Shown: positions 8,452-18,412, counted from the first letter of the stretch. The stretch: DNA of 64,000 nucleotides from Halorubrum aquaticum (GCF_900113615.1 NZ_FOPZ01000012.1:1-64000), one strand, 5' to 3'. Notes: generated by a model not told the origin, from the letters alone. Numbers and translations: made by a program.

Positions 8452-9156
8452 TCATCCGGTGTCGGTCGCGGTGGTTCGAACGACGTCGAGTACGACGCCG
8501 AGGCCGAGTGCCCCGACGAATAGAAGGAGCGTGCTCCCGACCACGGCCGCCTCCGCGATCCGCGGGATCTGCTCGACGATCGGTACGAACAGGCGAACGT
8601 CGAACGCGACCACTGCGATCGCGCCCACCCCGTTGAACGCCATGTCGAGAACCGTATCCCGGAGGCCGTAGTACTCGAGCACGGGCGGTCTGTCGATGTA
8701 CTCGCCGATCTCGCGGGCGGCGAGTTCCACGAACTCCCAGAGGACGCCGGCTCCGAGCGTGAACAGGACGGTGAAGACGGCCGCGTAGACGTCCGTGACC
8801 TGCGATCCGAGGACGTACTGGCTCAGACTCGCGTAAACGAGCGCCGCGATGAGCGCGGCGGAGACGGTGTGTGTGAGGTGGTCCCACCACCAGACGGTGT
8901 CGTACCATCCAAGCATCCCCAGCATATGGAGAAACCCCGCACCCGCGATCCACACCGAGAGTTCGGGGCCGAACGTGATATCCGCCCCGCTTCCGTGCGC
9001 GATCGCGAGTTCGGCGAGCGTCGGCGTCGCGGTCGCGAGGAGGGACGCGATCCCGTTCACGACCGCCTGGAGGTCCCGAGACAACACGCCGACGAAGGTC
9101 GTTCCGAGGATCCCCGCGAGGAACGCGAGGAATGCGGCTTGTAGAAGGGCCGTCAT
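8452..9156 (-). CDS. DUF2238/YjdF-like integral membrane protein
   Basis: A 234-aa protein with about six transmembrane segments. It carries the sequence WWDHLTHTVSAALIA around residue 90, GAGVLWEFVEL around 135 and DTVLDMAFNGVGA around 165, which together resemble the DHLxH...ExxEW...DTxxDMxxNxxGA pattern of DUF2238 membrane proteins. The conserved His, Glu and Asp in membrane segments hint at metal or proton binding, but no function is established. It starts 33 bp downstream of the phosphohydrolase stop on the same strand, so the two may be co-transcribed. Confidence 0.7.
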   Translation of the reverse strand: MTALLQAAFLAFLAGILGTTFVGVLSRDLQAVVNGIASLLATATPTLAELAIAHGSGADITFGPELSVWIAGAGFLHMLGMLGWYDTVWWWDHLTHTVSAALIAALVYASLSQYVLGSQVTDVYAAVFTVLFTLGAGVLWEFVELAAREIGEYIDRPPVLEYYGLRDTVLDMAFNGVGAIAVVAFDVRLFVPIVEQIPRIAEAAVVGSTLLLFVGALGLGVVLDVVRTTATDTG

Positions 9157-9189
9157 GTGATGAGGCTCACGGGCGGCGTCAGCCGAGTC

Positions 9190-10536
9190 TCACACCAGGC
9201 TCGCGCCGTCGCAGTCGGTCCGGGCGTAGTCCACGTCGAGCAGCTTCAGGAGGGTGGGCGCGACGTCGAGGAGGTCGGCGTCCTCGACGGCCGCGGCCGA
9301 GTGGTCGACGAACAGCGCCGCGTTCTCGAAGGTGTGCATGCCCGTCCGCGGCCCGTCGGGGTCGAAGACGCGGTCGCGCGGCCGGAACCCGGCCTTCAGG
9401 TCGAATCCCGGATTGGGGATCGCCACGAGGTCGGGCGCGATCGCGTCGTGGTCGCCACGGAAGGCGGTCTCGCGCTCGACGACGCGGTCGACGACGGGCC
9501 TCCCGTTCGGCCCCTCCCAGGCCTCGAGGGCCGCGGTCAGTTCGGCGCGCACCTCGTCGTACTCGCTCTCGGGCACGACCCCCTCCGGCTCGCGCCCCTC
9601 GAGGTTGAGGTAGAAGCGGCCGGGGACGAGCGAGTACGCCCGGGCGTCGCCGCCGATGTCCGCGAGCGAGTCGTGGTCGTCGTCCTCGTACTCGAGCCAT
9701 CCCTCCCGCTCGAGCCACTCGTTACAGTACACGTCGTGGTCGAGCCGCGTGAACCCGTGCGTCGAGCCGACGACGAGCGTCACGTCGTCGGGCAGCGCCG
9801 CTCGGATCGACCCGATGTGCGAGTCGAGTGCGGAGTAGAACTCGAGGAAGTCCTCTCGGTACGGGCCCGAATCGAGGTAGTCGCCCCACAGGAAGTGGTT
9901 GACCCGGTCGGGGGAAGTGAACGCGCCGACGAACAGGTCCCAGTCGTCGCGCTCGACGTAGCGTTCGAAAAGCGCCGCCCGGTTCTCGAGGGTCTCGCGG
10001 GCGTGTTCGATGAACGCCGTCTTGTCCGATTTGTGTCCGAGCTTCGCGTTGACCGACAGGGTGTAGTCGGCCTCCGCGAGGTGCGTCCGAAGCTCCTCGG
10101 GGTGTGCGGCCTTGTCGACCTCCGGCGAGAGGTATCCGGAGAGCATCCGCTGGAGGTCCCGCTGGGGCGGGAACGTGACCGGGACGTTCAACACCGTCGC
10201 GTCGAGGCCGGCGGCCGTGGCCCGGTCCCACACCCGCGTCGCCTGTACGTCCCGGCCCATCGGGACGTAGGTGTCGTACGACCCGATCTCTCGGTCCTGA
10301 AAGCCGTAGACGCCGGTCTCGCCCGGATTCACGCCGGTCGTGAGGACGGGCCAGCAGGCGCTCGACTCCGGCGGGACGGTGCTGTCTATCGCTCCGGCGT
10401 CGCCCGCCTCGGCGATCGCCGAGAGCGTCGGGAACGTCTCGGGTTCGTTCGCCACGAGGTCGTACGGAAGCCCGTCGATCCCGACGAACGCCACGCGCGG
10501 AGTGTCGTTCCCCCGCAACCGGTCGAAGAGGCCCAT
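9190..10536 (-). CDS. AlkP-superfamily nucleotide pyrophosphatase/phosphodiesterase-like protein
   Basis: A 448-aa alkaline-phosphatase-superfamily hydrolase. Near the N-terminus VAFVGIDGLPYDLV supplies the first metal-binding Asp. PPESSACWPVLTTGVNPG contains the region of the nucleophile. Later STHGFTRLDHDVYCNEW and a C-terminal GMHTFENAALFV supply further metal ligands; the usual SDHG motif is STHG here, so one Asp is replaced by Thr. The final LLDVAPTLLKLL is typical of this superfamily. ATG 10536 (MGLFDRLRG) is chosen because the upstream extension is Arg-rich. The substrate, phosphodiester or phosphomonoester, is unknown. Confidence 0.82.
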   Translation of the reverse strand: MGLFDRLRGNDTPRVAFVGIDGLPYDLVANEPETFPTLSAIAEAGDAGAIDSTVPPESSACWPVLTTGVNPGETGVYGFQDREIGSYDTYVPMGRDVQATRVWDRATAAGLDATVLNVPVTFPPQRDLQRMLSGYLSPEVDKAAHPEELRTHLAEADYTLSVNAKLGHKSDKTAFIEHARETLENRAALFERYVERDDWDLFVGAFTSPDRVNHFLWGDYLDSGPYREDFLEFYSALDSHIGSIRAALPDDVTLVVGSTHGFTRLDHDVYCNEWLEREGWLEYEDDDHDSLADIGGDARAYSLVPGRFYLNLEGREPEGVVPESEYDEVRAELTAALEAWEGPNGRPVVDRVVERETAFRGDHDAIAPDLVAIPNPGFDLKAGFRPRDRVFDPDGPRTGMHTFENAALFVDHSAAAVEDADLLDVAPTLLKLLDVDYARTDCDGASLV

Positions 10537-10688
10537 ACGCCCCCATCGGCGGAGAGGAGCAAAAGGGTTGATATCGACCGGGACGACCGAGTCCGTTTCG
10601 ACGCCCCACGAGGCGCGTTTCGACGGCCGAGACGGATCGACGCCGGATCCCCGCCACACACAAGTGGGACCGTCGAGAACGGGGGGTC

Positions 10689-13352
10689 GTGACTGAGCGC
10701 CCGGTACCCGTGCTGCTCGCGGACCCCGACGACGACTTCGCCGGGGCGCTCGAGGCGGCACTGACCGACGCGGCCGACGAGTTCGAGCTCCAGCAGGTCG
10801 ACGACCTCGAGGCCGCCCGCGAGACGTTCCACCCCGATCGCCACGACTGCGTGCTCGCGGAGCGCGACCTCGGCTCGGGAACGGGACTCGACCTGCTCAC
10901 GGCCGTCCGCGGGACGGAGCCGGCCGTTCCCGTCCTCCTCGTGACCGCCGACGGCGACGAGGCGTTCGCGGCGTCGGCGATCGACGCCGAGGCGACCGCC
11001 TACGTGCGGAAGGGCGACCCGGACGCGCTCGAGGAGCTCCCCGATCGGATCGCCCGGGCCGCGGCCGACTACCGGGCGGAGCGGTCGGAGCGGGACCGCG
11101 AGCACCGGGCGTCAGTCCTCCACGCGGTCTGTGCCGCGCTCGTCGACGACGCCCCGCTTCACGACCGACTGGCGGCGGCTGCGGACGCGCTCGCGACCGA
11201 TCGGAGCGACTCCGGCGACGTCGACGCCCGGATCGAGGTCGGCGGCGTCCCGTTCCAGGCGCGGACCGCGGCTCCCGGCGAGGAACCCGACCGGACCGCC
11301 GCCGGCGACGATCGCTCGGAGACGACCGTATCGGCGACCGCCGGCGACGTGACGGTCAGGGTCGTGATCGCGTCCGCGAACGGATCGATCCCGTTCGCGG
11401 ACGACGAGGCGGACGGACGCGACGGCCTCGACGGAGACGAGTCCTTTCTCGAGTCGATCGCCCGGCTCGTGGCCGTCCACGTCGACCGTACGGAGACCAC
11501 GGAGCGGCTCCGGACGTTCGCCGAGCGGCTGGACACGATCCTCGAGCACACGACGAACCTCGTGTTCATGAAGGACACCGAGGACCGCTACCTCCTCGTC
11601 AACGACGCGTTCGCGTCGCTGGTCGGCAAACCGCGCGAGGAGATCCTCGGGTCGACGACCACCGAAGTCCACGGGGGCGGGTTCGCCGACCGGTTCCGCG
11701 GCAACGACGAGGCGGCCATCGAGGCCGGCGAGGCCAGACGCTTCGACGAGCGCTATCCGAGCCCCGACGGGGAGCGCCGGTTCGTCACGGTCCGCGTCCC
11801 GCTCTTCGACGACGCGGGCGAGCCGTACGCGGTCTACGGGATCGCGACCGACGTCACGGCGGAGCTACGGCTCGCCGAGGAGCGCGCGGAACTGCTCGAC
11901 CGGATGACCGACGCGTTCGTCGCGCTCGACGGCGACGACCGGATCACCTATCTCAACGCCCGGGCGGCCGCGCTCGCCGCCGGCGACGGCGACCGCGATG
12001 ATCTCGTCGGCGAGCGCGCGTGGGACGTGTTCCCCGGCGTGCTCGACACGGAGTTCGAAGCGGCCTTCGAACGCGCCCGCGAAACCGGCGAGGCGGCCAC
12101 TGCGACGATCCACTACGAGCCGGCGGACCGGTTCTTCGAGACGCGGATCTACCCGTCGGACTCCGGCGTCTCCGTCTACTCCCGCGACGTCACCGAGGCG
12201 ATGTACGAGCGACGCGAACTCGAGCGGCGCGAGGAGGTCATGCGACGGCTCTACGAGGCCATCTCGGAGAAGGACGCGACCTTCGAGGAGAAGGTCGGGT
12301 CGCTGCTCGCGCTCGGCAGGGAAGTCCTGGGCGTCGAGTCCGGGCTGCTCTCGCAGGTCCAGGGGGATCGATACCGGGCGGTGGTCGTCGACGACGACGC
12401 CGGCGAGATCGTCGAGGGCGACGTCGTCCCGCTGTCGGCGACGGTCTGCGAGCGAGTCGTTTCGACGGAGCGGACCCTCCAGGTCGAGTCGGCCGACGAC
12501 GACCCCGAACTCACCGACCGCGACGGAGTCGTCGCCCTCGATCTCAGCTGTTACGTCGGCACGCCGGTCGTCGTCGACGACGAGGTGTACGGCACGTTCT
12601 GTTTCTACGACCGCGGGGCGCGCTCGGAGCCGTTCTCGAGGTGGGACGTGACCCTCGTCGAGCTGATGGGCCGGTGGGTGAGCTACGAGCTTGAGCGCCG
12701 GGAGGCACAGATCGAGGTCGCCCGCGAGCGCGACCGCCTCGAGCAGTTCGCGAGCATGGTCTCACACGACCTCCGGAACCCGCTCTCGGTCGCGATCGGC
12801 AACCTCGAGTTGGCCCGGGAGACGGGCGACGAGGAGCGGCTCGACACCGCGTCGCGGGCGCTCGACCGGATGACGGAGCTGATCGAGGACGCGCTCTCGT
12901 TCGCCCGGATGGGCGAACGCGTCGTCGACGCCGAACGGGTGGACGTCACGGCCGTCGCGAGGCGGGCGTGGGAGACCGTCGAGACCGGGAGCGCGACCCT
13001 GCGGGTCGAGGACCCCGGCGAGGTCGTCGGGGACGCCTCGCGGCTCCGGACGCTGCTCGAGAACCTGTTTCGAAACGCGGTCGAACACGGCGGCGACGAC
13101 GTGACGGTCACGATCGGTCGCGAGGGAACGACGCTGTTCGTCGCGGACGACGGCCCGGGGATCCCCGAAGCGGACCGCGAGAAAGCCTTCGAGGTCGGGT
13201 TCACCACCGCTTCAGACGGGACCGGGTTCGGACTGGGGATCGTCTCCCAGATCGCGGCCGCACACGGGTGGACCCCCGCCGCGACCGAGGCCGAGGGCGG
13301 CGGGGCGCGGATCGAGCTCCGCGGCGTCACGTCGGTTCGCGCGAACGAGTGA
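10689..13352 (+). CDS. Hybrid sensor histidine kinase: pseudo-receiver, PAS, PAS, GAF, HisKA, HATPase
   Basis: An 887-aa cytosolic kinase with a GTG start. Order: receiver-like domain (1-125); unassigned acidic region (140-265); PAS with [14 protein letters not shown] (278-395); second PAS (397-500); GAF (520-675); HisKA with phospho-acceptor His693 in [12 protein letters not shown]; HATPase with FRNAVEHGG (N box) and DDGPGIP plus GTGFGLGI (G boxes). In the receiver the position of the phosphorylated Asp is Glu58 (LAERDLG), while the Lys of VRKGD is retained. No transmembrane segment is seen, so it senses internal signals. No response regulator lies next to it. Its ATPase core resembles that of the kinase at 24534. 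Confidence 0.9.
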   Translation: MTERPVPVLLADPDDDFAGALEAALTDAADEFELQQVDDLEAARETFHPDRHDCVLAERDLGSGTGLDLLTAVRGTEPAVPVLLVTADGDEAFAASAIDAEATAYVRKGDPDALEELPDRIARAAADYRAERSERDREHRASVLHAVCAALVDDAPLHDRLAAAADALATDRSDSGDVDARIEVGGVPFQARTAAPGEEPDRTAAGDDRSETTVSATAGDVTVRVVIASANGSIPFADDEADGRDGLDGDESFLESIARLVAVHVDRTETTERLRTFAERLDTILEHTTNLVFMKDTEDRYLLVNDAFASLVGKPREEILGSTTTEVHGGGFADRFRGNDEAAIEAGEARRFDERYPSPDGERRFVTVRVPLFDDAGEPYAVYGIATDVTAELRLAEERAELLDRMTDAFVALDGDDRITYLNARAAALAAGDGDRDDLVGERAWDVFPGVLDTEFEAAFERARETGEAATATIHYEPADRFFETRIYPSDSGVSVYSRDVTEAMYERRELERREEVMRRLYEAISEKDATFEEKVGSLLALGREVLGVESGLLSQVQGDRYRAVVVDDDAGEIVEGDVVPLSATVCERVVSTERTLQVESADDDPELTDRDGVVALDLSCYVGTPVVVDDEVYGTFCFYDRGARSEPFSRWDVTLVELMGRWVSYELERREAQIEVARERDRLEQFASMVSHDLRNPLSVAIGNLELARETGDEERLDTASRALDRMTELIEDALSFARMGERVVDAERVDVTAVARRAWETVETGSATLRVEDPGEVVGDASRLRTLLENLFRNAVEHGGDDVTVTIGREGTTLFVADDGPGIPEADREKAFEVGFTTASDGTGFGLGIVSQIAAAHGWTPAATEAEGGGARIELRGVTSVRANE

Positions 13353-13410
13353 GACGGGGAGATCCCGCCCGCCCCGGGAGCCTTTTTTACGGGCACGACG
13401 AGGGGTCGGC

Positions 13411-14391
13411 ATGGAGACGCGACGCACGCTACTCGTCGACGCGTTCACCGACGACCCCCTCGCCGGCAACGTCGCCGGCGTGGTGCCCGACGCCGCGGGA
13501 CTGAGCGACGACCGAATGCGCCGGATCGCGGGCGAGCTCGGCGCGTCCGAGACCGCCTTCCTCGCGCCCGTTGACGACGGCGGGGACGATGACGAGGACG
13601 TCGACGGCGGGAACGCCGACTCCCGCCGGCGAGTCCGGTATTTCACCCCCACCGACGAGGTCGACCTCTGTGGACACGCCACGGTCGGCTCGTACGCCGC
13701 GCTGTTCGCGGACGGCGCGATCGACGCCGGCGACCACGTCCTTCGCACGAACGTCGGCGACCTGACGATCACAGTGACCGAGACGGGGCGGGTCTGGATG
13801 CGACAGAGGCCACCGACGGTGGAGACGGTCGAGGTCGACGCGGACCGGTTCGGTGCCGCGCTCGGGATCGACCCGGCCGCGTTACGCGACGTGGGCGCGG
13901 ACCTCCCCGTCGCGGTCGCCTCCACCGGCCTCCCGTTCCTCGTCGTGCCCGTCAACTTCCTCGAGCGGCTCGGCGAGGCCGACCCGGACATGCGCGCGAT
14001 CGAAGACCTGTCGGCCGAGTTCGACGTGGCGGGGGTGTACGCCTTCACCTTCGACGCGCTCGAGGCCGATTCGACGCTTCACGGCCGGGCGTTCGCGCCC
14101 GCCATCGGCGTTCCGGAGGACCCGGTTACGGGCACCGCGAGCGGCGCGGTCGGCGGCTACCTCCGCGCGGTCGAGGCGTTCGACGGCGATTTCCCCGAGG
14201 AACTCCGCTTCGAGCAGGGTCACTTCGTCGACCGACCGGGACACGTTCAGGTTCGGGTCGGGGAGGACGAGAGCGTCGAGAACGGGGGAGACGACGACGT
14301 GACCGTGAAAGTCGGCGGCGACGCGGTCATCTCGCTTGAGGGCGAGCTTCGGATCCCCGAGGAGGAGGACGACGAGATCATCGAGGCGTAG
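13411..14391 (+). CDS. PhzF-family isomerase/epimerase-like protein
   Basis: A 326-aa PhzF-fold protein. The N-terminus RTLLVDAFTDDPLAGNVAGVV and then SETAFLAP match the family, with Glu of SETAF as the usual catalytic acid. A second half-domain contains EVDLCGHATVGS and the C-terminal half carries PVTGTASGAVGGYL, both family signatures. The enzymes catalyse proton-transfer isomerisations; the substrate is rarely predictable. A Gly/Asp-rich insertion (about residues 53-70) and an acidic tail are typical haloarchaeal additions. It follows the histidine-kinase gene by 58 bp with its own possible promoter. Confidence 0.85.
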   Translation: METRRTLLVDAFTDDPLAGNVAGVVPDAAGLSDDRMRRIAGELGASETAFLAPVDDGGDDDEDVDGGNADSRRRVRYFTPTDEVDLCGHATVGSYAALFADGAIDAGDHVLRTNVGDLTITVTETGRVWMRQRPPTVETVEVDADRFGAALGIDPAALRDVGADLPVAVASTGLPFLVVPVNFLERLGEADPDMRAIEDLSAEFDVAGVYAFTFDALEADSTLHGRAFAPAIGVPEDPVTGTASGAVGGYLRAVEAFDGDFPEELRFEQGHFVDRPGHVQVRVGEDESVENGGDDDVTVKVGGDAVISLEGELRIPEEEDDEIIEA

Positions 14392-14439
14392 GTCGGGTCG
14401 TTCGGGTCTACGTCGTTGCCGGCGCGGTGAACGCCACCA

Positions 14440-14580
14440 AAGCACCAGTCGCCGGCGGCTCCGCCGCCGGCTGCCAGAGGCGCGTAGCGCCTCGCTGCCA
14501 CGAGGACTCGCGCGGCTGCCTTTGAGTCCCACCCCGCACAGCACCGCACCCGAACCTCACGCCTCCCCAGCCTCGCGAAC
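14440..14580 (-). repeat. Dispersed hairpin-rich repeat, copy A
   Basis: Intergenic 14392-14686 holds two modules also found near 50.5 kb but in the other order. Module 1 has hairpins GAGGCGC-GTA-GCGCCTC (14477-14493) and GCCGGCGGC-TCC-GCCGCCGGC (14451-14471). Module 2 (14555-14576) reads GAGGCTGGGGAGGCGTGAGG on the minus strand. The remaining sequence has no credible gene. Confidence 0.6.
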
Positions 14581-14686
14581 TCCTCGCCCGTTCGAGCGCT
14601 CGGAGGCACGCCACCGCCGTGAACGACGGTCACCGTCGCGTGGGGATCGACCGAACGCTTACGTCCGCGAGAGCCGTACCGATCGT

Positions 14687-14881
14687 ATGGAGTTCGACCT
14701 CCCGCGTGCGGCCGGTCTCGTGGCGTTGCTCATCGCCCTCGGCGTCGGCGGGCTCGTCGGGGGCGGCATGATGCCGCTTTCGACGACGCTGATGATGGTC
14801 CTCCCGTCGATGGTCGTCTTCGGGGCCGTCGTCTTCGTCGTCGGCATGAAACACGGCGAGTTCCGCGCGACGCGGGCGTAG
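14687..14881 (+). CDS. Small two-helix membrane protein
   Basis: A 64-aa protein, MEFDLPRAAGLVALL onward, with two hydrophobic helices (about 8-28 and 33-55) joined by a Gly/Met-rich turn (GGGMMPLSTT) and a short polar C-terminus. The ATG at 14687 is the first that excludes the preceding repeat sequence. Short proteins of this pattern are conserved among haloarchaea, with no known role. It is followed by the cation-exchanger gene after 123 bp. Confidence 0.65.
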   Translation: MEFDLPRAAGLVALLIALGVGGLVGGGMMPLSTTLMMVLPSMVVFGAVVFVVGMKHGEFRATRA

Positions 14882-15004
14882 GGAGCCGACCCACCGCTCC
14901 CCCACCGCCGCCAGGTCACCGGGTCCGCCGGCTCGATCGGCTCGCCCCGTTGCCCCGCGCATCGTATCGCGCCGCTTTTGAAACGACGGCGTGAACGGCG
15001 CGAC

Positions 15005-15955
15005 ATGGTTCTCGGATCGCCGGTGACGGAACTCATGCTCCTCCTCGCCGGCGTCGGCCTGTTGTACGCCGGCGCGGAGCTGCTGGTCGCAGGCGCTCGC
15101 GACCTCGCGCTCGCGGTCGGGCTGAAGGCCTCGACCGTCGGCGTCACCGTCGTCGCGTTCGCGACGACCGCGCCGGAGCTGTTCGTGGCGATCCTCGGCG
15201 CGCTCACCGTCTCGACCGACATCGGGCTGGGGGCGATCGTCGGCTCGAACGTCGCCAACGTCGGGCTCGTGCTCGGGATCGCCGCGCTGATCCGCCCGCT
15301 CGACGTCTCCGCGACGGTGTTCCGCCGCGACGTCCCGTTCATGGTCCTCGCGGCGCTGCTTCTCGTCGGGCTCGGCTGGAACGGCCGGATCGGCCCCCTC
15401 GAGGGGGGCGTCCTCCTCGCGACGCTCGTCGCCTTCACCGTCGTCGTGTTGCGGCAGGTCCGGCGGACGCAGGCGGGCATCTCCGCCGCGGAACGCGACG
15501 GCATGCCCGACGCCGAGCCGAGGGACGCACTCGCCGTGGTCGGCGGGATCGTCGCGCTCGTCGTCGGCTCCCGCTGGCTGATCGACGGGGGTCGCGACCT
15601 GCTCGCCGCGGCCGGCTTCTCCGACCTGTTCATCGGGCTCACCGTGCTCGCGGTCGGCACCTCGCTTCCCGAACTCGCCGCCAGCGTCGTCGCCGCCGTC
15701 CGCGGCGAGGCGAGCTTCAGCGTCGGCAACGTCGTCGGATCGAACATCTACAACGTGCTGGCCGTGATCGGGCTCCTCGCGTTCGTCTCCCCCATCGACG
15801 TGAACCCGGGAGTGCGGGCGTTCGAGTTCCCCGCGCTTCTCGCGTTCACCCTGCTCGTCGTCGGCCTGATGTACCGCGGAAGCCGGCTCACGCGGGTCGA
15901 CGGCGCGGTCCTCGTGACCGCGTACGTGACCTTCGTCTACCTGCTGTTGCCGTGA
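15005..15955 (+). CDS. Na+/Ca2+ exchanger family (YrbG-like) antiporter
   Basis: A 316-aa CaCA-superfamily antiporter with about ten transmembrane helices in two inverted halves. Each half carries the alpha-repeat: ATTAPELFVAI...GAIVGSNVANVGLVLG (about 55-95) and GTSLPELAASV...GNVVGSNIYNVLAVIG (about 218-258). The acidic Glu and the Asn of GSN bind the cation. It exports Ca2+ in exchange for Na+ or H+ across the cytoplasmic membrane. ATG 15005 gives the short N-terminus usual for the family. Confidence 0.93.
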   Translation: MVLGSPVTELMLLLAGVGLLYAGAELLVAGARDLALAVGLKASTVGVTVVAFATTAPELFVAILGALTVSTDIGLGAIVGSNVANVGLVLGIAALIRPLDVSATVFRRDVPFMVLAALLLVGLGWNGRIGPLEGGVLLATLVAFTVVVLRQVRRTQAGISAAERDGMPDAEPRDALAVVGGIVALVVGSRWLIDGGRDLLAAAGFSDLFIGLTVLAVGTSLPELAASVVAAVRGEASFSVGNVVGSNIYNVLAVIGLLAFVSPIDVNPGVRAFEFPALLAFTLLVVGLMYRGSRLTRVDGAVLVTAYVTFVYLLLP

Positions 15956-16112
15956 GATCGTCGCGGCCGGGTGCTCAACCGTTCCGCTCACGCCCCGGTC
16001 CCACAAAGAGCCCGCGCGTGTTGGGTACCACCGCACACGGCCGCCGGTCGGTGTGTGGCGAACTCACACGAGGGCGGCACGGTTATGACGCCGTTGGCCG
16101 AAGACCCGTCGA

Positions 16113-16796
16113 ATGTCGTTCCTACCGGAGCGGGTACGGACGCTCACGTTCGATTCGTACAGCACCCTCGTCGACGTGGACGCCGCCGAGAAGGCGCTCG
16201 CCGACCGCGTCGCGGAGCCAGAGCCGGTCTCGCGGCTCTGGCGGGCGCGATCGCTCGAGTACACGTTCGTCGCGAACTTCGTCGACGCCTATCAGCCGTT
16301 CTACGAGATGAACCGCGACGCGCTCCAGTACGCGCTCGACTTCCACGGCGTCGACGTCTCGCCGGAGGAGCGCGACGAGATACTCGCGGTGTACCACGAA
16401 CTCGACGTCTTCGACGACGTCAGATCGGGGATCGAGCGGCTCCGCGACGCCGGGTACGACTGCTACGTCGTCTCGAACGGGGACCCCGAGATGCTCTCGG
16501 CGATGATCGACCACGCTGGGATCGGCGACGTCATCGAGGACGCGATCAGCGCAGACGAGGTGGAGACGTTCAAACCCGCCGCCGAGCTCTACCGCCACGC
16601 GGCCGCGCGAACGGGGACCCCGATCGACGGGATCGCTCACGTGACGGCCGCCTGGTTCGACGTGCTAGGGGCCGAACACGCCGGAGCACAGGGCGTGTGG
16701 GTGGACCGGAAGGGGTCGCCGTGGGACTCCTTCGCCGGGTCGCCCGACCTGACGGTCGAGTCGTTCCACGAACTGGCCGACGCGCTCGGCGTCTGA
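16113..16796 (+). CDS. HAD-superfamily haloacid dehalogenase-like hydrolase
   Basis: A 227-aa HAD protein of the type II haloacid dehalogenase group. Motif I is LTFDSYSTLVD with nucleophile Asp14; motif II is VVSNGDPEML; Lys lies in EVETFKPAAELY; the C-terminal AAWFDVLGAEHAGAQGVWVDRKG matches family members that coordinate the substrate with Asn/Asp there. A Ser replaces the usual Gly in FDxYGTL. A box-A-like GGTTATGAC lies 28 bp before the ATG, suggesting a leaderless transcript. Whether it removes halogen or phosphate cannot be told from sequence. Confidence 0.85.
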   Translation: MSFLPERVRTLTFDSYSTLVDVDAAEKALADRVAEPEPVSRLWRARSLEYTFVANFVDAYQPFYEMNRDALQYALDFHGVDVSPEERDEILAVYHELDVFDDVRSGIERLRDAGYDCYVVSNGDPEMLSAMIDHAGIGDVIEDAISADEVETFKPAAELYRHAAARTGTPIDGIAHVTAAWFDVLGAEHAGAQGVWVDRKGSPWDSFAGSPDLTVESFHELADALGV

Positions 16797-16875
16797 GGGG
16801 ATCGCCACACCTCCGATGACGGTCCACCGGGCCCGAACCGATGGCTATTCGGTCGGCGACCGTTCACCGGAACCC

Positions 16876-18288
16876 GTGATAGCGATCGTCGTCAGCCGGG
16901 CCGATGGCGCCTCCGAGCACATCGGCGAGCGCCTCCTCGAGGTCGGCGACTGGACGGACCACGAGGACGGGAGCCGCCCCGACGCCGCGGGCGGCGGGAC
17001 CTACTACCGGACGGACGGCTTCGAACTCCGGGAGTTCGACGACCTCCACATCGACCTCTCGGACCCCGCGGCTGCCTTCGGTAGGGTAGCCAACGGAAAC
17101 GACGCGGAGCCGGAGGACCCGGACCTCCTCGTGTTCGTCTCGCGTCACTCGGGGAACACCGGCCCGCTCCTGACCGCCCACGTCACGGGCAACTTCGGGC
17201 CCGCGGAGTACGGCGGGGAGCCGCGGACCCTCGCGCGGGCCGCGCCGGGCGCGGTGAGCCGCGTCGTCGACGCGATGGCGACCCACGCGCCCGAGGGATA
17301 CGGCGTGGGGATCGAGTGTACCCACCACGGCCCGACCGACACCGCGGTCCCCTCGCTCTTCGCCGAACTCGGCTCTGACGAGCCGCAGTGGAGCGACCCC
17401 GAGGGGGCCCGCGCGGTCGCGGAGGCGGTCCTCGCGCTCCGCGGGACCGGGCCTGACCGCCGCGGACCAGACGGCCGAAACCGCCACGTCGTCGGCTTCG
17501 GCGGCGGCCACTACGCCCCCCGGTTCACCCGGATCGTCCGGGAGACCGCGTGGAGCGTCGGTCACGTCGGGGCCGACTGGGCGCTCGGAGAGATGGGTGC
17601 GGCGGACACAAACCGCGACGTGATCGAGGAGGCGTTCGCGCGGAGCCGCGCCGATCGCGCCGTGATCGAGGGCGATCGCCCCGAGCTCGCGGCGACGATC
17701 GAGGACCTCGGCCACCGGGTCGTGAGCGAGACGTGGGTCCGGACGGTCGACGATCGCCCGCTCGGGCTGGTCGAGCGTCTCGAGGCGACGATCGGTCCCG
17801 TCGACGAGGGGCTCCGGTTCGGGTCGGTGGAGGCGGCGACCGGGGAAACGGGCGGCGGAGACCCGGCCGACGCGGTGACCGTCCGGGAGCTTCCGGCCGA
17901 GTTGCTGGCGCGGGCACAGGGGGTCGACGCCGAGGCCGCGCGCGACGCCGTCGAGGCGAACGCAGTCGCGTTCGGGACCGAACAGGCGGGAACGCGCGCG
18001 GCCGGAAAGGTCGCGTTCGCGGCCGCCGACGGGACGCCCGGCCACGCGGAACTGGTCGCTGACCTCGCGGCCGTGCTGGAGTCCGGCTACGACGAGGTCG
18101 TCGTCGACGGAGACGTCGTGATCGCCCGCGAGACCGCCTTCGACCCGGCGCTTGCGGCCGATCGGGGCGTGCCGGAGGGACCGGCGTTCGGCCGGCTCGC
18201 GTCCGGGGAACCGGTCGAGGTCGACGGCGAGACGGTCGATCCGGAGTCCGTCTCCGAACGTCGCGAGGAGCGGTTCCCGATCGAGTGA
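16876..18288 (+). CDS. dtdA: Archaeal D-aminoacyl-tRNA deacylase
   Basis: A 470-aa DTD2-type enzyme that hydrolyses D-amino acids from mischarged tRNA. It has the N-terminal IAIVVSRADGASEHIGERLL, the central SRHSGNTGPLLTAHVTGNFG and the metal-site-like GIECTHHGPTDTAVPSLF, followed by GFGGGHYAPRF. These are family hallmarks. The GTG at 16876 is chosen because family members start directly at IxIVVSRAD; an ATG at 16816 would add 20 residues. The C-terminal 120 residues are acidic and less conserved. It precedes ftsZ1 by 124 bp, which contain a separate promoter. Confidence 0.9.
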   Translation: MIAIVVSRADGASEHIGERLLEVGDWTDHEDGSRPDAAGGGTYYRTDGFELREFDDLHIDLSDPAAAFGRVANGNDAEPEDPDLLVFVSRHSGNTGPLLTAHVTGNFGPAEYGGEPRTLARAAPGAVSRVVDAMATHAPEGYGVGIECTHHGPTDTAVPSLFAELGSDEPQWSDPEGARAVAEAVLALRGTGPDRRGPDGRNRHVVGFGGGHYAPRFTRIVRETAWSVGHVGADWALGEMGAADTNRDVIEEAFARSRADRAVIEGDRPELAATIEDLGHRVVSETWVRTVDDRPLGLVERLEATIGPVDEGLRFGSVEAATGETGGGDPADAVTVRELPAELLARAQGVDAEAARDAVEANAVAFGTEQAGTRAAGKVAFAAADGTPGHAELVADLAAVLESGYDEVVVDGDVVIARETAFDPALAADRGVPEGPAFGRLASGEPVEVDGETVDPESVSERREERFPIE

Positions 18289-18349
18289 GCGTGGCCGGGG
18301 GTATCGGCGTCTCGAGCCCGATCGGCCCCGTTTCGCGGTCCCCTCTCGC

Positions 18350-18367
18350 GTCTGACACGGGTCAGAC
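18350..18367. promoter_or_regulatory. 18-bp palindrome upstream of ftsZ1
   Basis: GTCTGAC, ACGG, GTCAGAC, ending 11 bp before the ftsZ1 TATA element, where an activator or repressor would bind. It differs from the palindrome at 3227 only in one spacer base. The transcript start is expected near 18409, placing the site at about -42 to -59. Confidence 0.65.
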
Positions 18368-18378
18368 GATCGGGCAAG

Positions 18379-18386
18379 AATAAATA
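18379..18386 (+). promoter_or_regulatory. TATA element of ftsZ1
   Basis: AATAAATA centred about 30 bp before the ATG at 18413. The spacing implies a nearly leaderless ftsZ1 mRNA. Confidence 0.65.
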
Positions 18387-18412
18387 CGTCGGGGTCGCAA
18401 CGGAACCATATA

